64,000 nucleotides of DNA from Staphylococcus haemolyticus (GTDB lineage: Bacteria; Bacillota; Bacilli; Staphylococcales; Staphylococcaceae), in assembly GCF_006094395.1 (NCBI RefSeq), contig NZ_CP035291.1, positions 1,302,001-1,366,000 on the forward strand, given 5' to 3'. The notes below the pieces were generated by a model. The model was not told the origin of the DNA and did not search any database. It was given only the letters and a program-made list of their open reading frames with translations. The position numbers and the translations under genes are program-made. This document shows positions 11,623 to 20,967 of this stretch, piece by piece. Position 1 is the first letter of the stretch, and each line of letters starts with the position of its first letter.

Positions 11623-12399
11623 ATGAATCAACCTGTTTTTGAATTAAAAAATATCGATTATCAATTTGATAATAAACAAGTTTTAGAAAATATTAATATA
11701 CACATAAATAAAGGTGAATTTTTAGCAATTGTGGGTCCCAATGGAGCAGGTAAGTCTACTTTACTAAAAATCATATTAGGGTTGCTTCCGTTGCAAAAGG
11801 GCGAAATATATATAGATGGTAAATCATATAAAAAGCAAAATCAATCTGCTTTAAAGATAAGTTACGTATCACAAAAAGCTACAGCTTTTAATGCTGGATT
11901 TCCAGCAAGTGTTAAAGAAGTGGTACTTAGTGGTCTTACTAAAACTAAAAAGTTATTTCAAAAATTTAATAAAAAAGATGAAGCACTTGTCGATAAAGTT
12001 TTAACAAGATTAAATATCAATCATCTTATCAACAAAAATATTGCAGAACTTTCCGGCGGACAACAACAGCGTGTATTAATTGCGAGAGCTTTAATCTCCA
12101 ATCCTTCTGTCTTAGTTTTAGATGAACCTACAAATGGTATTGATGCAAAACATGTAAGTGAATTTTATGAAACGCTTGAAAAATTAAAAGATGAAGGTAT
12201 AACGATTATATTAGTAACACATGACATTGGCGTTGTAGCTGATACAGCAACAAAAGTAGCATGCTTAAATAAACATTTACATTTCCATGGATCAACCGAG
12301 GACTTCAAAAAACTAGACGAAGTTGAAATTTCTAAAATTTATGGTCACCCCATTAAATTTGTAGATCATCAACATAATAGAGAATGTTGTGAAGTTTAA
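11623..12399 (+). CDS. zurA: Zinc ABC transporter, ATP-binding protein
   Basis: Powers high-affinity zinc uptake with the permease ZurM. Walker A GPNGAGKST is at 38-46, the signature LSGGQQQR at 143-150, LDEPT at 166-170 and the switch histidine H200. The tail is His/Cys-rich (DHQHNRECC), as in some zinc-handling ATPases. The ATG at 11623 follows GAGGTG; a longer frame from 11596 runs through the promoter. No solute-binding protein is encoded here, so it must come from elsewhere (adcA-like). Confidence 0.9.
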   Translation: MNQPVFELKNIDYQFDNKQVLENINIHINKGEFLAIVGPNGAGKSTLLKIILGLLPLQKGEIYIDGKSYKKQNQSALKISYVSQKATAFNAGFPASVKEVVLSGLTKTKKLFQKFNKKDEALVDKVLTRLNINHLINKNIAELSGGQQQRVLIARALISNPSVLVLDEPTNGIDAKHVSEFYETLEKLKDEGITIILVTHDIGVVADTATKVACLNKHLHFHGSTEDFKKLDEVEISKIYGHPIKFVDHQHNRECCEV

Positions 12400-12424
12400 A
12401 ATTTAATATATTAGGAGTAACAAA

Positions 12425-12469
12425 ATGAATGTATTAATTAAACAAGTAAGTGGTGATATCTATGATTGA
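12425..12469 (+). other. Short ORF with strong ribosome-binding site overlapping zurM start
   Basis: Fourteen codons from ATG 12425, preceded by TTAGGAGTAACAAA, encode MNVLIKQVSGDIYD. It ends at TGA 12467-12469, overlapping the first codons of zurM in another frame. The ribosome-binding site here is better than that of zurM itself. It may be a translated leader that couples zurM translation to zurA, or a decayed N terminus. I know of no protein of this kind, so expression is an inference. Confidence 0.35.
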
Positions 12470-13307
12470 AGCGTTATTAAATTTCGACTTCATGAGATAT
12501 TCATTACTTAGTGGTATTTTAATTGGATTTATTGCACCTTTAATTGGGGCTTTTATAGTTGTAAGAAGATTATCTTTGATTGCAGATGCGCTTAGCCATG
12601 TTACATTAGGCGGCATCTCATTTGGCATGTTTATACTAACTTTGTCACCCGCACTAGCTATTATTAATCCTATGTGGTTTGGTATATTATTTGCTATCGT
12701 AGGTGCGCTTTTAATTGAAAAGTTAAGAACATCGTATTCTAATTATCAAGAGATTGCCATACCAATTATTATGAGCGCAGGGATTGCACTAAGTGCCATT
12801 TTTATTTCTCTTGCAGATGGATTTAACCAAGAAATTGTAGGTTTACTATTTGGTTCCATAAGTGCGGTCAGCCTTAGTGATTTATTAACGGTTGTAGTTA
12901 TATCAATTGTCGTTGTTTTATTTATTACTTTATTTTATAAAGAATTATTTATACTTTCATTTGACGAAGAATATAGTAGAGTTATAAATATTCCTAAATG
13001 GATTCAATTTTTATTTATAGTTATAGTGGCTATGGTAATTTCTGCTTCAATGAGAGTGGTTGGCATACTTTTAGTCAGTGCATTAATAACATTACCCATT
13101 GCTATAGCAATGAGAATAACTAAAGGTTTCAAACAATTAATCATTTTAAGTGTCATAATTGGCGAATTTTCAGTTATAATGGGCCTTGTTTTAGCATTTT
13201 ATATGAATATTTCACCAGGTGGTGTTATTGTAGTACTATTAGTTTTATTATTAGGACTTACAATGTTATTCCAAAAATCAATTGTAAGACTTAAAAAGGG
13301 GCAATAA
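12462..13307 (+). CDS. zurM: Zinc ABC transporter permease (ZnuB family)
   Basis: An ABC-3 family integral membrane protein with about eight hydrophobic segments across 281 residues; it forms the zinc channel for ZurA. I start at ATG 12462 (MIEALLNFDFMRYSLLSG), which fits family N termini. GTG 12450 is a possible earlier start. Its own ribosome-binding site (GGTGAT) is modest, and it overlaps the end of a 14-codon ORF. The gene ends four bases before zur. Confidence 0.9.
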   Translation: MIEALLNFDFMRYSLLSGILIGFIAPLIGAFIVVRRLSLIADALSHVTLGGISFGMFILTLSPALAIINPMWFGILFAIVGALLIEKLRTSYSNYQEIAIPIIMSAGIALSAIFISLADGFNQEIVGLLFGSISAVSLSDLLTVVVISIVVVLFITLFYKELFILSFDEEYSRVINIPKWIQFLFIVIVAMVISASMRVVGILLVSALITLPIAIAMRITKGFKQLIILSVIIGEFSVIMGLVLAFYMNISPGGVIVVLLVLLLGLTMLFQKSIVRLKKGQ

Positions 13308-13310
13308 CTT

Positions 13311-13733
13311 ATGAATACAAATGATGCAATTAAAATTTTAAAAGATAATGGTTTGAAATATACTAAGAAACGTGAAGATATGATTAATATTTTTGTTAAA
13401 GAAGATAAATACATTAATGCAAAACATATTCAACAACAATTAGACAAAGATTATCCAGGTATCTCTTTCGATACAATTTATCGTAATTTACATTTATTTA
13501 AAGACTTAAAAATTATTGAGAGTACTGAATTAGATGGTGAAATGAAATTTAGAATTGCTTGTATGAATCATCACCATCATCACTTTATTTGTGAAAATTG
13601 TGGTGATACTAAAGTCATTGATTTTTGCCCAATTGATCAAATAAAGGTGTATCTACCTAATGTAGATATTCACACCCATAAATTAGAAGTTTATGGCGTA
13701 TGCGAAGAATGTCAAAAACAAAACTCAAAATAA
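13311..13733 (+). CDS. zur: Zinc uptake regulator Zur (Fur family)
   Basis: A Fur-family repressor with an N-terminal winged helix and C-terminal dimerisation and metal domain. It has a run of five histidines (87-91), then C94-x2-C97 and C131-x2-C134 that hold structural zinc. At 140 residues it is full length. Placement as the last gene of zurAM, with a Zur-type box on the promoter, argues for Zur over the Fur protein at 62972. It would repress its own operon when zinc is sufficient. Confidence 0.93.
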   Translation: MNTNDAIKILKDNGLKYTKKREDMINIFVKEDKYINAKHIQQQLDKDYPGISFDTIYRNLHLFKDLKIIESTELDGEMKFRIACMNHHHHHFICENCGDTKVIDFCPIDQIKVYLPNVDIHTHKLEVYGVCEECQKQNSK

Positions 13734-13834
13734 AATTTTATGAATTATAAATATCAATTGTTTTTGCTAATATACTTAAATAATTTAAAAATGAATTATT
13801 GTAAGACAAAATTGCAAATATATATTAGCAATCT

Positions 13835-13874
13835 AAACTGAGAAAGTGTTAATTGTAGCTTTCTCAGTTTTTTT
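13835..13874 (+). terminator. Terminator after zur
   Basis: A perfect 12-bp stem, AAACTGAGAAAG (13835-13846) with CTTTCTCAGTTT, runs into TTTTTTT. The remaining gap to sodA (13875-14188) is very A+T-rich; apart from the sodA promoter I see nothing certain in it. Confidence 0.88.
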
Positions 13875-14129
13875 GAGTCAGTTGACTGAAATTCCATTAA
13901 AAATTTAATAGATTTACAAAATAGAAAACAATTCATACTCCAGTTTAATTTAACAATCTTAAAATTAAATGTAATTAAAAAAATTTGATATACATAGGTC
14001 AAAAGTAGGAATTATTTAAAAATAACCAATTATAGTCTGTAATTATGTTTAAAAGTTATCATTTTGAGTTATATTATAAAAGTAAGATGATAATAAGCGT
14101 ATTAATATTAGTTGCAAGCAAATATTTTG

Positions 14130-14158
14130 TTGCTTAGTTAATAACTTGTTATTATAAA
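14130..14158 (+). promoter_or_regulatory. Probable sodA promoter
   Basis: TTGCTT (14130-14135), a 17-bp spacer, TATAAA (14153-14158), then AGGAGGAT ten bases before the sodA ATG. Confidence 0.6.
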
Positions 14159-14188
14159 TGTAACGAATTTTTAGGAGGATGATTAATT

Positions 14189-14788
14189 ATGGCTTTTGAA
14201 TTACCAAATTTACCATATGCAGCAGATGCATTAGAACCACACATTGACAAACAAACTATGGAAATCCATCATGACAAACACCACAACACGTATGTTACCA
14301 AATTAAATTCTGCAGTTGAGGGAACAGATCTTGAATCTAAATCAATTGAAGAAATTGTTGCTAATTTAGATAGTGTACCTGAAGATATTCAAACAGCTGT
14401 TCGTAATAATGGTGGCGGACACTTAAATCACTCATTATTCTGGGAATTATTAACTCCTAATTCTGAAGAAAAAGGTACTGTTGTTGATAAAATCAAAGAA
14501 CAATGGGGCTCTTTAGATGAATTCAAAAAAGAATTCGCTGACAAAGCAGCAGCTCGTTTCGGTTCAGGTTGGGCATGGTTAGTAGTTAACAATGGTCAGT
14601 TAGAAATTGTTACTACACCTAACCAAGATAACCCATTAACGGAAGGTAAAACACCTATCTTAGGTTTAGATGTTTGGGAACACGCATATTACCTTAAATA
14701 TCAAAACAAACGTCCAGATTATATTAGTGCTTTCTGGAATGTTGTTAACTGGGAAAAAGTTGACGAATTATACAATGCAACAAAATAA
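14189..14788 (+). CDS. sodA: Superoxide dismutase (Mn/Fe family)
   Basis: Dismutates superoxide in the cytoplasm. The four metal ligands are visible: H27, H81, D161 and H165. The 199-residue length and N terminus ([20 protein letters not shown]) are those of staphylococcal SodA, normally manganese-dependent. No second sod gene is in view. It is a monocistronic unit with a strong AGGAGGAT ribosome-binding site and its own terminator. Confidence 0.97.
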   Translation: MAFELPNLPYAADALEPHIDKQTMEIHHDKHHNTYVTKLNSAVEGTDLESKSIEEIVANLDSVPEDIQTAVRNNGGGHLNHSLFWELLTPNSEEKGTVVDKIKEQWGSLDEFKKEFADKAAARFGSGWAWLVVNNGQLEIVTTPNQDNPLTEGKTPILGLDVWEHAYYLKYQNKRPDYISAFWNVVNWEKVDELYNATK

Positions 14789-14810
14789 TTCTATATCTCC
14801 TATTTAACAT

Positions 14811-14838
14811 GTGGTCTCTATAAGAGGCCACTTTTTTT
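14811..14838 (+). terminator. Terminator after sodA
   Basis: GTGGTCTCT (14811-14819) and AGAGGCCAC (14823-14831) form a compact stem with one wobble pair, followed by seven T. Confidence 0.88.
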
Positions 14839-14915
14839 ATTAAAATGATGGTAATATGTTTGATTTTCATATATCATTTATGAGTAAACATGTTTAATAA
14901 TTGAGGTAGGTTATC

Positions 14916-16961
14916 TTGCTTAAAAGGTTAAAGGAAAAGTCTAATGACGAAAAAATAAAGCACACAATGAATAAACGAATAAGTTTTGTGTTTGGTGCTA
15001 TTGTAGTTATATTTGGAATTATAGTTTTAAGGTTAGGATATTTACAAATTGCGCAAGGCTCCCAATACAGCCAACTAGTTAAAAACGATGAAAACATAAC
15101 TGTAAATGAATCTGTTCCTAGGGGAAGAATTCTTGATAGGAATGGAAAAGTATTAGTAGATAATGCTTCTAAACTAACGATTACATACACAAGATCTAGG
15201 AAAACAAGTCAAAAAGATATGCTCGATACTGCAAAAAAATTGTCATCTCTCATTACTATGAAAACTGACAAAATTACTGAAAGAGATAAACAAGATTTTT
15301 GGATTCAGAAACACCAAGATGAAGTAGACAAATTAATGAAAAAAGAAACTTCAATGTTAAATGAAGGTAGTATTACCCAAGATCAATATGATAAACAATT
15401 ATATAAAAAGGTTGGAGACAAACAAATTAATAGTTTATCAAAAAAAGACTTACGAGTTTTAGCAATTTATCGTGAAATGTCTGCTGGTTCTACCATGAAC
15501 CCGCAAACAATTAAGAATGAGGATGTAAGTGAAAAAGAATATGCTGCAGTGTCACAACAACTTGATAGTCTTCCAGGTGTAAATACAACTATGGATTGGG
15601 ACCGACGCTATCCTTATGGTGATACATTAAGAAGTATATTTGGTAGTGTATCTACATCAAGTGAAGGTATTCCTAAAGAATTGACCGAACAATATTTAGC
15701 TAAAGGTTATTCTCGGAATGATAGAGTTGGTAAATCCTATTTAGAGTATCAATATGAAGATATTTTACGTGGTAAGAAAAAAGAAATGAAATATACTACT
15801 GATAAATCTGGAAAAGTCATAAACTCTGAAGTCATTAATCCTGGATCTAGAGGCGATGATTTACAGTTAACAATTGATATAGACTTACAGAAGAAAGTAG
15901 AATCTTTATTAGAAAATCAAATCAAGACGTTACGCAGTCAAGGTGCTAAAGATATGGATAACGCGCTTATTGTAGTGCAAAATCCTAAAAATGGCGATAT
16001 TTTAGCTATGGCAGGAAAACAAATCGATAAAAATGGTAAGCTAACAGATTATGATTTAGGGAACTTTACTGGTCAATTTGCAGTTGGTTCTTCAGTAAAA
16101 GGTGGAACCCTATTAGCTGGATATCAAAATAATGCGATTAAAGTTGGCGAGGAAATGATAGATGAGCCACTTCATTTTAAAGGTGGATTAACAAAGCGCT
16201 CATACTTTAATAAAAATGATAAAGTCAGAATTAATGATAAAGAAGCATTAATGCACTCTTCAAACGTATATATGTTTAAAACTGCTCTTAAATTAGCCGG
16301 AGATCCTTACTATAGTGGAATGGGCTTACCTACAGATATAAGTGAAGCTGGCCAGAAATTAAGAAAAGGGCTTAATCAAGTCGGATTGGGAGTTAAAACA
16401 GGTATTGACTTGCCAAATGAAACAATAGGTCAAATTGAACCATTAACAAACAATTCAGGCAATTATCTTGATTTATCAATTGGTCAATATGACACATATA
16501 GTCCAATTCAATTATCACAGTACGTTTCTACAATAGCTAATGATGGTTATAGAATTCAACCACACATTGGATTAGCAATTCATGATGCTACAAATAGTGA
16601 TGACATAGGTCCAGTTAAACAAAAAATTAAAGGCAATGTCTTAAACAAAGTAAATAATTCAGAAGATGAAATTAAAGAAGTACAAAAAGGATTTGAAATG
16701 GCATTCAATGAAAAAGATGGAACAGGCTATTCAAGTTTCCACAAAACAAAAGTACCTTCTGCAGGGAAAACTGGTACTGCCGAAGTATTCCAAGATGGTG
16801 AATCAAGAGTTAATTCAACTTATATAGGTTATGCACCAATCAATAACCCTAAACTATCATTTTCAATTGTTTACACCAATCAACCTGTTCCACCACCATG
16901 GTTAAATGGCGGAGATTTAGGTAGAGACGTCATTAATTATTATTTTGATGATAAAAAGTAA
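14916..16961 (+). CDS. pbp3: Class B penicillin-binding protein 3
   Basis: A membrane-anchored peptidoglycan transpeptidase. One N-terminal transmembrane segment (about residues 23-43) is followed by a dimerisation domain and the penicillin-binding domain. Catalytic motifs are SSVK (392-395), SSN (448-450) and KTGT (618-621). The start is TTG 14916 with GAGGTAGG upstream; an ATG at 14967 would leave a shorter cytoplasmic tail. The 681 residues resemble S. aureus PBP3 (about 690). This is the native low-molecular-weight enzyme, not the resistance protein PBP2a. Confidence 0.92.
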   Translation: MLKRLKEKSNDEKIKHTMNKRISFVFGAIVVIFGIIVLRLGYLQIAQGSQYSQLVKNDENITVNESVPRGRILDRNGKVLVDNASKLTITYTRSRKTSQKDMLDTAKKLSSLITMKTDKITERDKQDFWIQKHQDEVDKLMKKETSMLNEGSITQDQYDKQLYKKVGDKQINSLSKKDLRVLAIYREMSAGSTMNPQTIKNEDVSEKEYAAVSQQLDSLPGVNTTMDWDRRYPYGDTLRSIFGSVSTSSEGIPKELTEQYLAKGYSRNDRVGKSYLEYQYEDILRGKKKEMKYTTDKSGKVINSEVINPGSRGDDLQLTIDIDLQKKVESLLENQIKTLRSQGAKDMDNALIVVQNPKNGDILAMAGKQIDKNGKLTDYDLGNFTGQFAVGSSVKGGTLLAGYQNNAIKVGEEMIDEPLHFKGGLTKRSYFNKNDKVRINDKEALMHSSNVYMFKTALKLAGDPYYSGMGLPTDISEAGQKLRKGLNQVGLGVKTGIDLPNETIGQIEPLTNNSGNYLDLSIGQYDTYSPIQLSQYVSTIANDGYRIQPHIGLAIHDATNSDDIGPVKQKIKGNVLNKVNNSEDEIKEVQKGFEMAFNEKDGTGYSSFHKTKVPSAGKTGTAEVFQDGESRVNSTYIGYAPINNPKLSFSIVYTNQPVPPPWLNGGDLGRDVINYYFDDKK

Positions 16962-17010
16962 CCAATTCACTTTTAATTGATTGAAATTATTAATGTATAA
17001 AAAATAATAC

Positions 17011-17039
17011 TTTTCAATTATTGTACTAAGTGGTATGAT
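17011..17039 (+). promoter_or_regulatory. Weak candidate rpmG promoter
   Basis: TTTTCA (17011-17016), 17 bp, TATGAT (17034-17039). The -35 is poor; the -10 and spacing are acceptable. Confidence 0.35.
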
Positions 17040-17077
17040 AATAAAGTCGTATTTAGAAAAGGTAAGGAGGATTTAAC

Positions 17078-17227
17078 ATGCGCGTAAATGTAATATTAGC
17101 TTGTACAGAATGTGGAGATAGAAACTACATTTCTACTAAAAACAAAAGAACTAATCCTGAACGTGTTGAAATGAAAAAATATTGTTCACGTGATAATAAA
17201 CACACTTTACACCGTGAAACTAAATAA
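17078..17227 (+). CDS. rpmG: 50S ribosomal protein L33, cysteine-depleted type
   Basis: A 49-residue protein from ATG 17078, preceded by AAGGAGG. It starts [17 protein letters not shown] and ends HTLHRETK, both typical of L33. Cysteines C9, C12 and C36 are present, but the fourth position of the CxxC...CxxC zinc ribbon is Asn39, so zinc binding is probably lost. Such C-minus paralogues are commonly read as zinc-sparing copies. A weak AACTC/GAGTT hairpin follows at 17230-17246. Confidence 0.95.
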   Translation: MRVNVILACTECGDRNYISTKNKRTNPERVEMKKYCSRDNKHTLHRETK

Positions 17228-17264
17228 TAACTCATCTAAAGAGTTTGTTTCAAAAATAATATTA

Positions 17265-17392
17265 TAAGACTACATTGCTAATTTGCAGTAGCCGACTTGA
17301 TAGTTAAACGCTAGAGTTGCGTTTTTCGGCTCAAGTCATCCTTACAGGGGCAAGACTATGAATCCATAATGGATTCTGTCTAGCTCCTTTTT
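17265..17392 (+). ncRNA. Candidate structured RNA ending in a strong terminator, between rpmG and the cyclo-ligase
   Basis: Three hairpins lie in a row without an ORF. The first pairs CTAC/GTAG and TGC/GCA (17270-17291). The second pairs GACTTGA with TCAAGTC (17294-17337), enclosing AAACGC/GCGTTT. The third is a long terminator (17347-17384: GGGGC, AGAC, GAATCCA with TGGATTC, GTCT, GCTCC) followed by seven T. The downstream gene has its own good promoter after this terminator, so the RNA is not its leader. I see no convincing promoter immediately upstream; it could be an rpmG 3' UTR product. I do not recognise an Rfam family. Confidence 0.5.
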
Positions 17393-17405
17393 TTATTTCA
17401 TCTAA

Positions 17406-17434
17406 ATGACATCATCTTTTAATAACGTTATAAT
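17406..17434 (+). promoter_or_regulatory. Promoter of the cyclo-ligase/rhomboid/glucokinase cluster
   Basis: ATGACA (17406-17411), a 17-bp spacer, and TATAAT (17429-17434); one mismatch from the sigma-A consensus in total. Confidence 0.8.
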
Positions 17435-17463
17435 ATATATAGTGTTTAGAGAGTGGGGATGTT

Positions 17464-18000
17464 ATGAGTAAAAAAGAGATTAGAAAAGAAATATTATCTC
17501 AAATGAAACAATTAGATAAAGAACACAAACTTCGTGCAGACGCATGGTTGAAGAATCAATTAATCAATAATACTGAATATAAAAATGCGAAAAGAATAGG
17601 TATTGTTTTATCTATGACTCATGAAGTAGATACTTATCCCATCATCGAAACGATGTTATCTGATGGTAAGAAAGTCTTTGTTCCTAATACAAACTACAAA
17701 TTAAAAGAAATGAATTTTAAACAACTATTATCTTTAAACCGTCTTGAAAAAGATGAAAAAGGCTTATTATATGTTAATGATGACACTGAAATTACTGATC
17801 AATTAGATTTAATTGTTGTTCCTGGAGTTGCTTTTAGAGATGATGGTTATCGAATAGGTTATGGTGGAGGATATTATGATCGCTTCTTAAGTGATTCAAA
17901 TGCCAATACTATTAGTTTAATTTATGACCTACAATTAACACAGTTTGAAATCGAATCCCATGATCAACCTGTTGAAAAATTAATAATTTTCAATACTTAA
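17464..18000 (+). CDS. 5-formyltetrahydrofolate cyclo-ligase
   Basis: Converts 5-formyl-THF to 5,10-methenyl-THF with ATP (MTHFS, the YgfA/YqgN family). The C-terminal phosphate and folate-binding motif IGYGGGYYDRF is at 131-141, and basic residues near the N terminus fit the family. At 178 residues it is full length. ATG 17464 lies behind GTGGGGAT. It heads a run of tightly packed genes down to the metallo-hydrolase at 20968. Confidence 0.93.
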   Translation: MSKKEIRKEILSQMKQLDKEHKLRADAWLKNQLINNTEYKNAKRIGIVLSMTHEVDTYPIIETMLSDGKKVFVPNTNYKLKEMNFKQLLSLNRLEKDEKGLLYVNDDTEITDQLDLIVVPGVAFRDDGYRIGYGGGYYDRFLSDSNANTISLIYDLQLTQFEIESHDQPVEKLIIFNT

Positions 18001-18015
18001 ATTTTGGAGGAATTA

Positions 18016-19473
18016 ATGGATACAGAAAAATACTTCTGGAAGTCAATCTATTATTTTATAAAATATCACAATTATCACATTGTAAATATTGATAAAAATG
18101 ATAGTGAAATTTGGCTTATACATAAAAAGAAAAACAAGCTAGTGATATTTAGGAAAGATATCGCTTCGAACCAAGAAATTCAGTTTGATAAAGCTAAAAT
18201 GTTGGATAATTATCAACAATATGAGGATGACCTCAATTTTAAATTGAAAAGCGTTAAATATTATTATTTCACAGATCAAATATTTGATAATATCAAATCC
18301 GCTGACTCTAGTCCCATTAAAATAGAAAGCATGTGTATTTCAAATAACAATGATTTACATAAATTGATTCATAATAATATATTAACTAAATTAATGTTTA
18401 GACAAGATAACAAACTATCAAATTACTATAAGCGACGTGTATTGTCACAAAATCCAATTGATAAACATATGTTGCGTTTTACACCTATGACATATGGGTT
18501 AATCATAATTAACGTTTTAATATGGCTAATAATGATTCTTTATCTAAATCATTTTTCCGATGTTAAATTGTTAGATTTAGGTGGATTAGTACACTTTAAC
18601 GTCGTTCATGGCGAATGGTATCGTCTTATAACATCCATGTTTCTACACTTTAATTTTGAGCACATTCTAATGAATATGCTGTCATTATTTATTTTCGGTA
18701 AGATAGTCGAATCTATAGTCGGCCCATTAAGAATGTTAGGGATTTATGTGATTTCTGGTTTACTCGGAAATTTTATTTCACTATCATTTAATCTTCATAC
18801 TGTATCTGTAGGTGCTAGTGGAGCTATTTTCGGGCTAATAGGCTCAATTTTTGCAATGATGTTTGTAAGTAAGACCTATTCTAAAAAAACAATTGGACAA
18901 ATGTTAATCGCATTATTAGTGCTAATTGTTTTATCATTATTTATGTCTAATATTAATATTATGGCTCATCTAGGAGGATTTATTGGTGGTGTTTTAATCA
19001 CTTTAATTGGTTATTATTTCACACACAATCGTAATTTATTTTGGATTTTCTTAATTATATTGCTTGTTTTGTTTGTTGCATTACAAGTAAGAATTTTTAC
19101 TATTAAAGAAGAAAATATTTATGATAAATTAATTGAGGATGCTATATTAGACTATAATTATAAAGAGGCAAGTTCAATTGTAAACCATACAATTGACAAA
19201 GGTTATGATGACGATCGAACGTATTATTTAAAAGGGCTTATAACTGCAGCTACAAGTTCTAGAGCAGAGGGCATGGCGGATTGGGAACGTGGTTTAAAAA
19301 ACCATCCAAATTCTGGTCTTTTGAACTATGAACTTGCAATTGCAAATAGAGCACTTGATGATAATGAAAAAGCACTCAAATATGTAAAAAAAGCTTTAAC
19401 TATTAATTCTGACGATAATGATTATAAAAATTTAAAAAAAGAGTTGGATCAATCAAATGAATCGAGAAATTAA
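18016..19473 (+). CDS. Rhomboid-family intramembrane serine protease with C-terminal TPRs
   Basis: A YqgP-like membrane protease. An approximately 150-residue soluble N-terminal domain is followed by a six-to-seven-helix rhomboid core. The catalytic dyad is S268 (VGASGAIFG) and H318 (MAHLGGFIGG), with conserved HFNFEHILMN upstream. The last ~100 residues form TPR-like repeats. Start ATG 18016 follows TTTGGAGGAATTA; TTG 18004 overlaps that site. In Bacillus YqgP degrades a magnesium transporter, but the substrate here is unknown. Confidence 0.9.
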   Translation: MDTEKYFWKSIYYFIKYHNYHIVNIDKNDSEIWLIHKKKNKLVIFRKDIASNQEIQFDKAKMLDNYQQYEDDLNFKLKSVKYYYFTDQIFDNIKSADSSPIKIESMCISNNNDLHKLIHNNILTKLMFRQDNKLSNYYKRRVLSQNPIDKHMLRFTPMTYGLIIINVLIWLIMILYLNHFSDVKLLDLGGLVHFNVVHGEWYRLITSMFLHFNFEHILMNMLSLFIFGKIVESIVGPLRMLGIYVISGLLGNFISLSFNLHTVSVGASGAIFGLIGSIFAMMFVSKTYSKKTIGQMLIALLVLIVLSLFMSNINIMAHLGGFIGGVLITLIGYYFTHNRNLFWIFLIILLVLFVALQVRIFTIKEENIYDKLIEDAILDYNYKEASSIVNHTIDKGYDDDRTYYLKGLITAATSSRAEGMADWERGLKNHPNSGLLNYELAIANRALDDNEKALKYVKKALTINSDDNDYKNLKKELDQSNESRN

Positions 19474-19660
19474 AAATTTCTATGATGTATTACAGCTTTT
19501 AAAGCGTTATGGATTTATTATCTATTTTAAAAATCCAAACGACATGTATGAAATGATGCTACAAGAAATAAAATCATTATATCATTATGAACTATTATCT
19601 AAAGATGAATACCTAAAATGTATTTTATTAATTAACCAAAGAAGGAATGAGGATAAATGA
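19457..19660 (+). CDS. YqgQ family protein (DUF910)
   Basis: A 67-residue small helical protein of unknown function, located between the rhomboid protease and glucokinase exactly as YqgQ is in Bacillus. It overlaps the rhomboid gene by 17 bases and glucokinase by four, so translation is coupled. No catalytic motif is visible. Confidence 0.85.
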   Translation: MNREIKNFYDVLQLLKRYGFIIYFKNPNDMYEMMLQEIKSLYHYELLSKDEYLKCILLINQRRNEDK

Positions 19661-20643
19661 AAAATATTATTTTAGCAGCAGATATTGGTGGGACAACTTG
19701 TAAACTGGGAATATTCAATGGCGAACTCGAACAACTACACAAATGGTCTATTAAAACAGATACGTCTGACCACACGGGTAAAACATTATTAAAGAATATC
19801 TATGATTCATTTAACGAAACACTTTCAACTCACCAATTAAAAATTGATGATGTCATTGGCGTTGGAATTGGTGTACCAGGGCCTGTTGATTTTGAAACTG
19901 GCATTGTTAATGGGGCAGTTAATTTGCATTGGCCAGGTAGTGTAAATGTTCGACAAATATTTAGTGAATTTATTAACTGTCCTGTGTATGTTGATAATGA
20001 TGCTAATGTAGCGGCATTAGGAGAAAAACATAAAGGTGCAGGTCAAGGTGCTGACGATGTAGTTGCTATAACATTAGGTACCGGTTTAGGCGGAGGTATT
20101 ATCTCTAATGGTGAACTTGTCCATGGCCATAATGGATCAGGAGCAGAAATAGGTCACATCAGAACTGATTTTGATCAACGCTTTAATTGTAATTGTGGTA
20201 AATCAGGTTGTATAGAAACTGTTGCTTCAGCTACTGGTGTCGTTAATTTGGTTAATTTTTATTATCCAAAATTAACGTTTAAATCATCAATATTACCGTT
20301 AATAAAAGACAATAAAGTTACAGCTAAAGCCGTATTTGATGCCGCTAAAGCAGGTGATCAATTCTGTATCTTTATTACTGAAAAAGTGGCAAACCACATC
20401 GCTTATTTATGTAGTATTATTAGCGCAACAAGCAATCCCAAATACATCGTTTTAGGTGGAGGTATGTCAACAGCTGGTTTGATTTTAATCGAAAATATAA
20501 AAACTGAGTACCACAACTTAACATTCACTCCGGCTCAAAAAGATACTGAAATTGTTCAAGCTCAACTAGGTAATGATGCAGGAATAACTGGTGCAGCAGG
20601 GCTAATTAAAACATATATATTAGAAAAGGGTGGTGTTAAATAA
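19657..20643 (+). CDS. glcK: Glucokinase (ROK family)
   Basis: Phosphorylates intracellular glucose with ATP. The N-terminal phosphate-binding motif is DIGGTTCK (9-16). The ROK zinc motif contains H167 and C178, C180 and C185 (CNCGKSGC). The 328-residue length is typical of Firmicute GlcK. It begins in an ATGA overlap with yqgQ. Supply of glucose-6-phosphate also links it to zwf and malA in this window. Confidence 0.95.
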   Translation: MKNIILAADIGGTTCKLGIFNGELEQLHKWSIKTDTSDHTGKTLLKNIYDSFNETLSTHQLKIDDVIGVGIGVPGPVDFETGIVNGAVNLHWPGSVNVRQIFSEFINCPVYVDNDANVAALGEKHKGAGQGADDVVAITLGTGLGGGIISNGELVHGHNGSGAEIGHIRTDFDQRFNCNCGKSGCIETVASATGVVNLVNFYYPKLTFKSSILPLIKDNKVTAKAVFDAAKAGDQFCIFITEKVANHIAYLCSIISATSNPKYIVLGGGMSTAGLILIENIKTEYHNLTFTPAQKDTEIVQAQLGNDAGITGAAGLIKTYILEKGGVK

Positions 20644-20966
20644 TGGCTATTGTTGATGTAGTTATTATTCCAGTTGGAACTGAAGGACCAAGTGTTAGTA
20701 AATATATTGCAGAGATACAAATGAAATTAGAAAGTTTTAAACAAGAAGGCAAAATTGATTATCAATTAACTCCAATGAATACTCTAATCGAAGGGGATTT
20801 AAAAGACTTATTCGAAGTAGTACAAGCAATCCATGAATTGCCGTTTAATAAAGGTATTGATAGAGTTTGCACAAACTTACGTATAGATGATAGACGCGAT
20901 AAATCTCGTAAAATGAACGATAAACTAAAATCAGTTCAAAAACATATCGATAATCAAGGAGAATAA
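20643..20966 (+). CDS. MTH1187/YqgV family thiamine-binding-type protein
   Basis: A 107-residue ferredoxin-like-fold protein (DUF77 family) whose relatives bind thiamine or related ligands. The sequence opens [22 protein letters not shown], with the conserved PLGT-like region. It overlaps glcK by one base and precedes the metallo-hydrolase by one base. The ligand here is inferred from the family. Confidence 0.82.
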   Translation: MAIVDVVIIPVGTEGPSVSKYIAEIQMKLESFKQEGKIDYQLTPMNTLIEGDLKDLFEVVQAIHELPFNKGIDRVCTNLRIDDRRDKSRKMNDKLKSVQKHIDNQGE

Positions 20967-20967
20967 T

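Noticed and set aside
13796..14002. Minus-strand ORF between zur and sodA
   Set aside because: It runs through the zur terminator and has an A+T-driven composition; no start context.
17265..17392. THF riboswitch controlling the cyclo-ligase
   Set aside because: The terminator is followed by a separate near-consensus promoter, and I cannot find the THF aptamer core.
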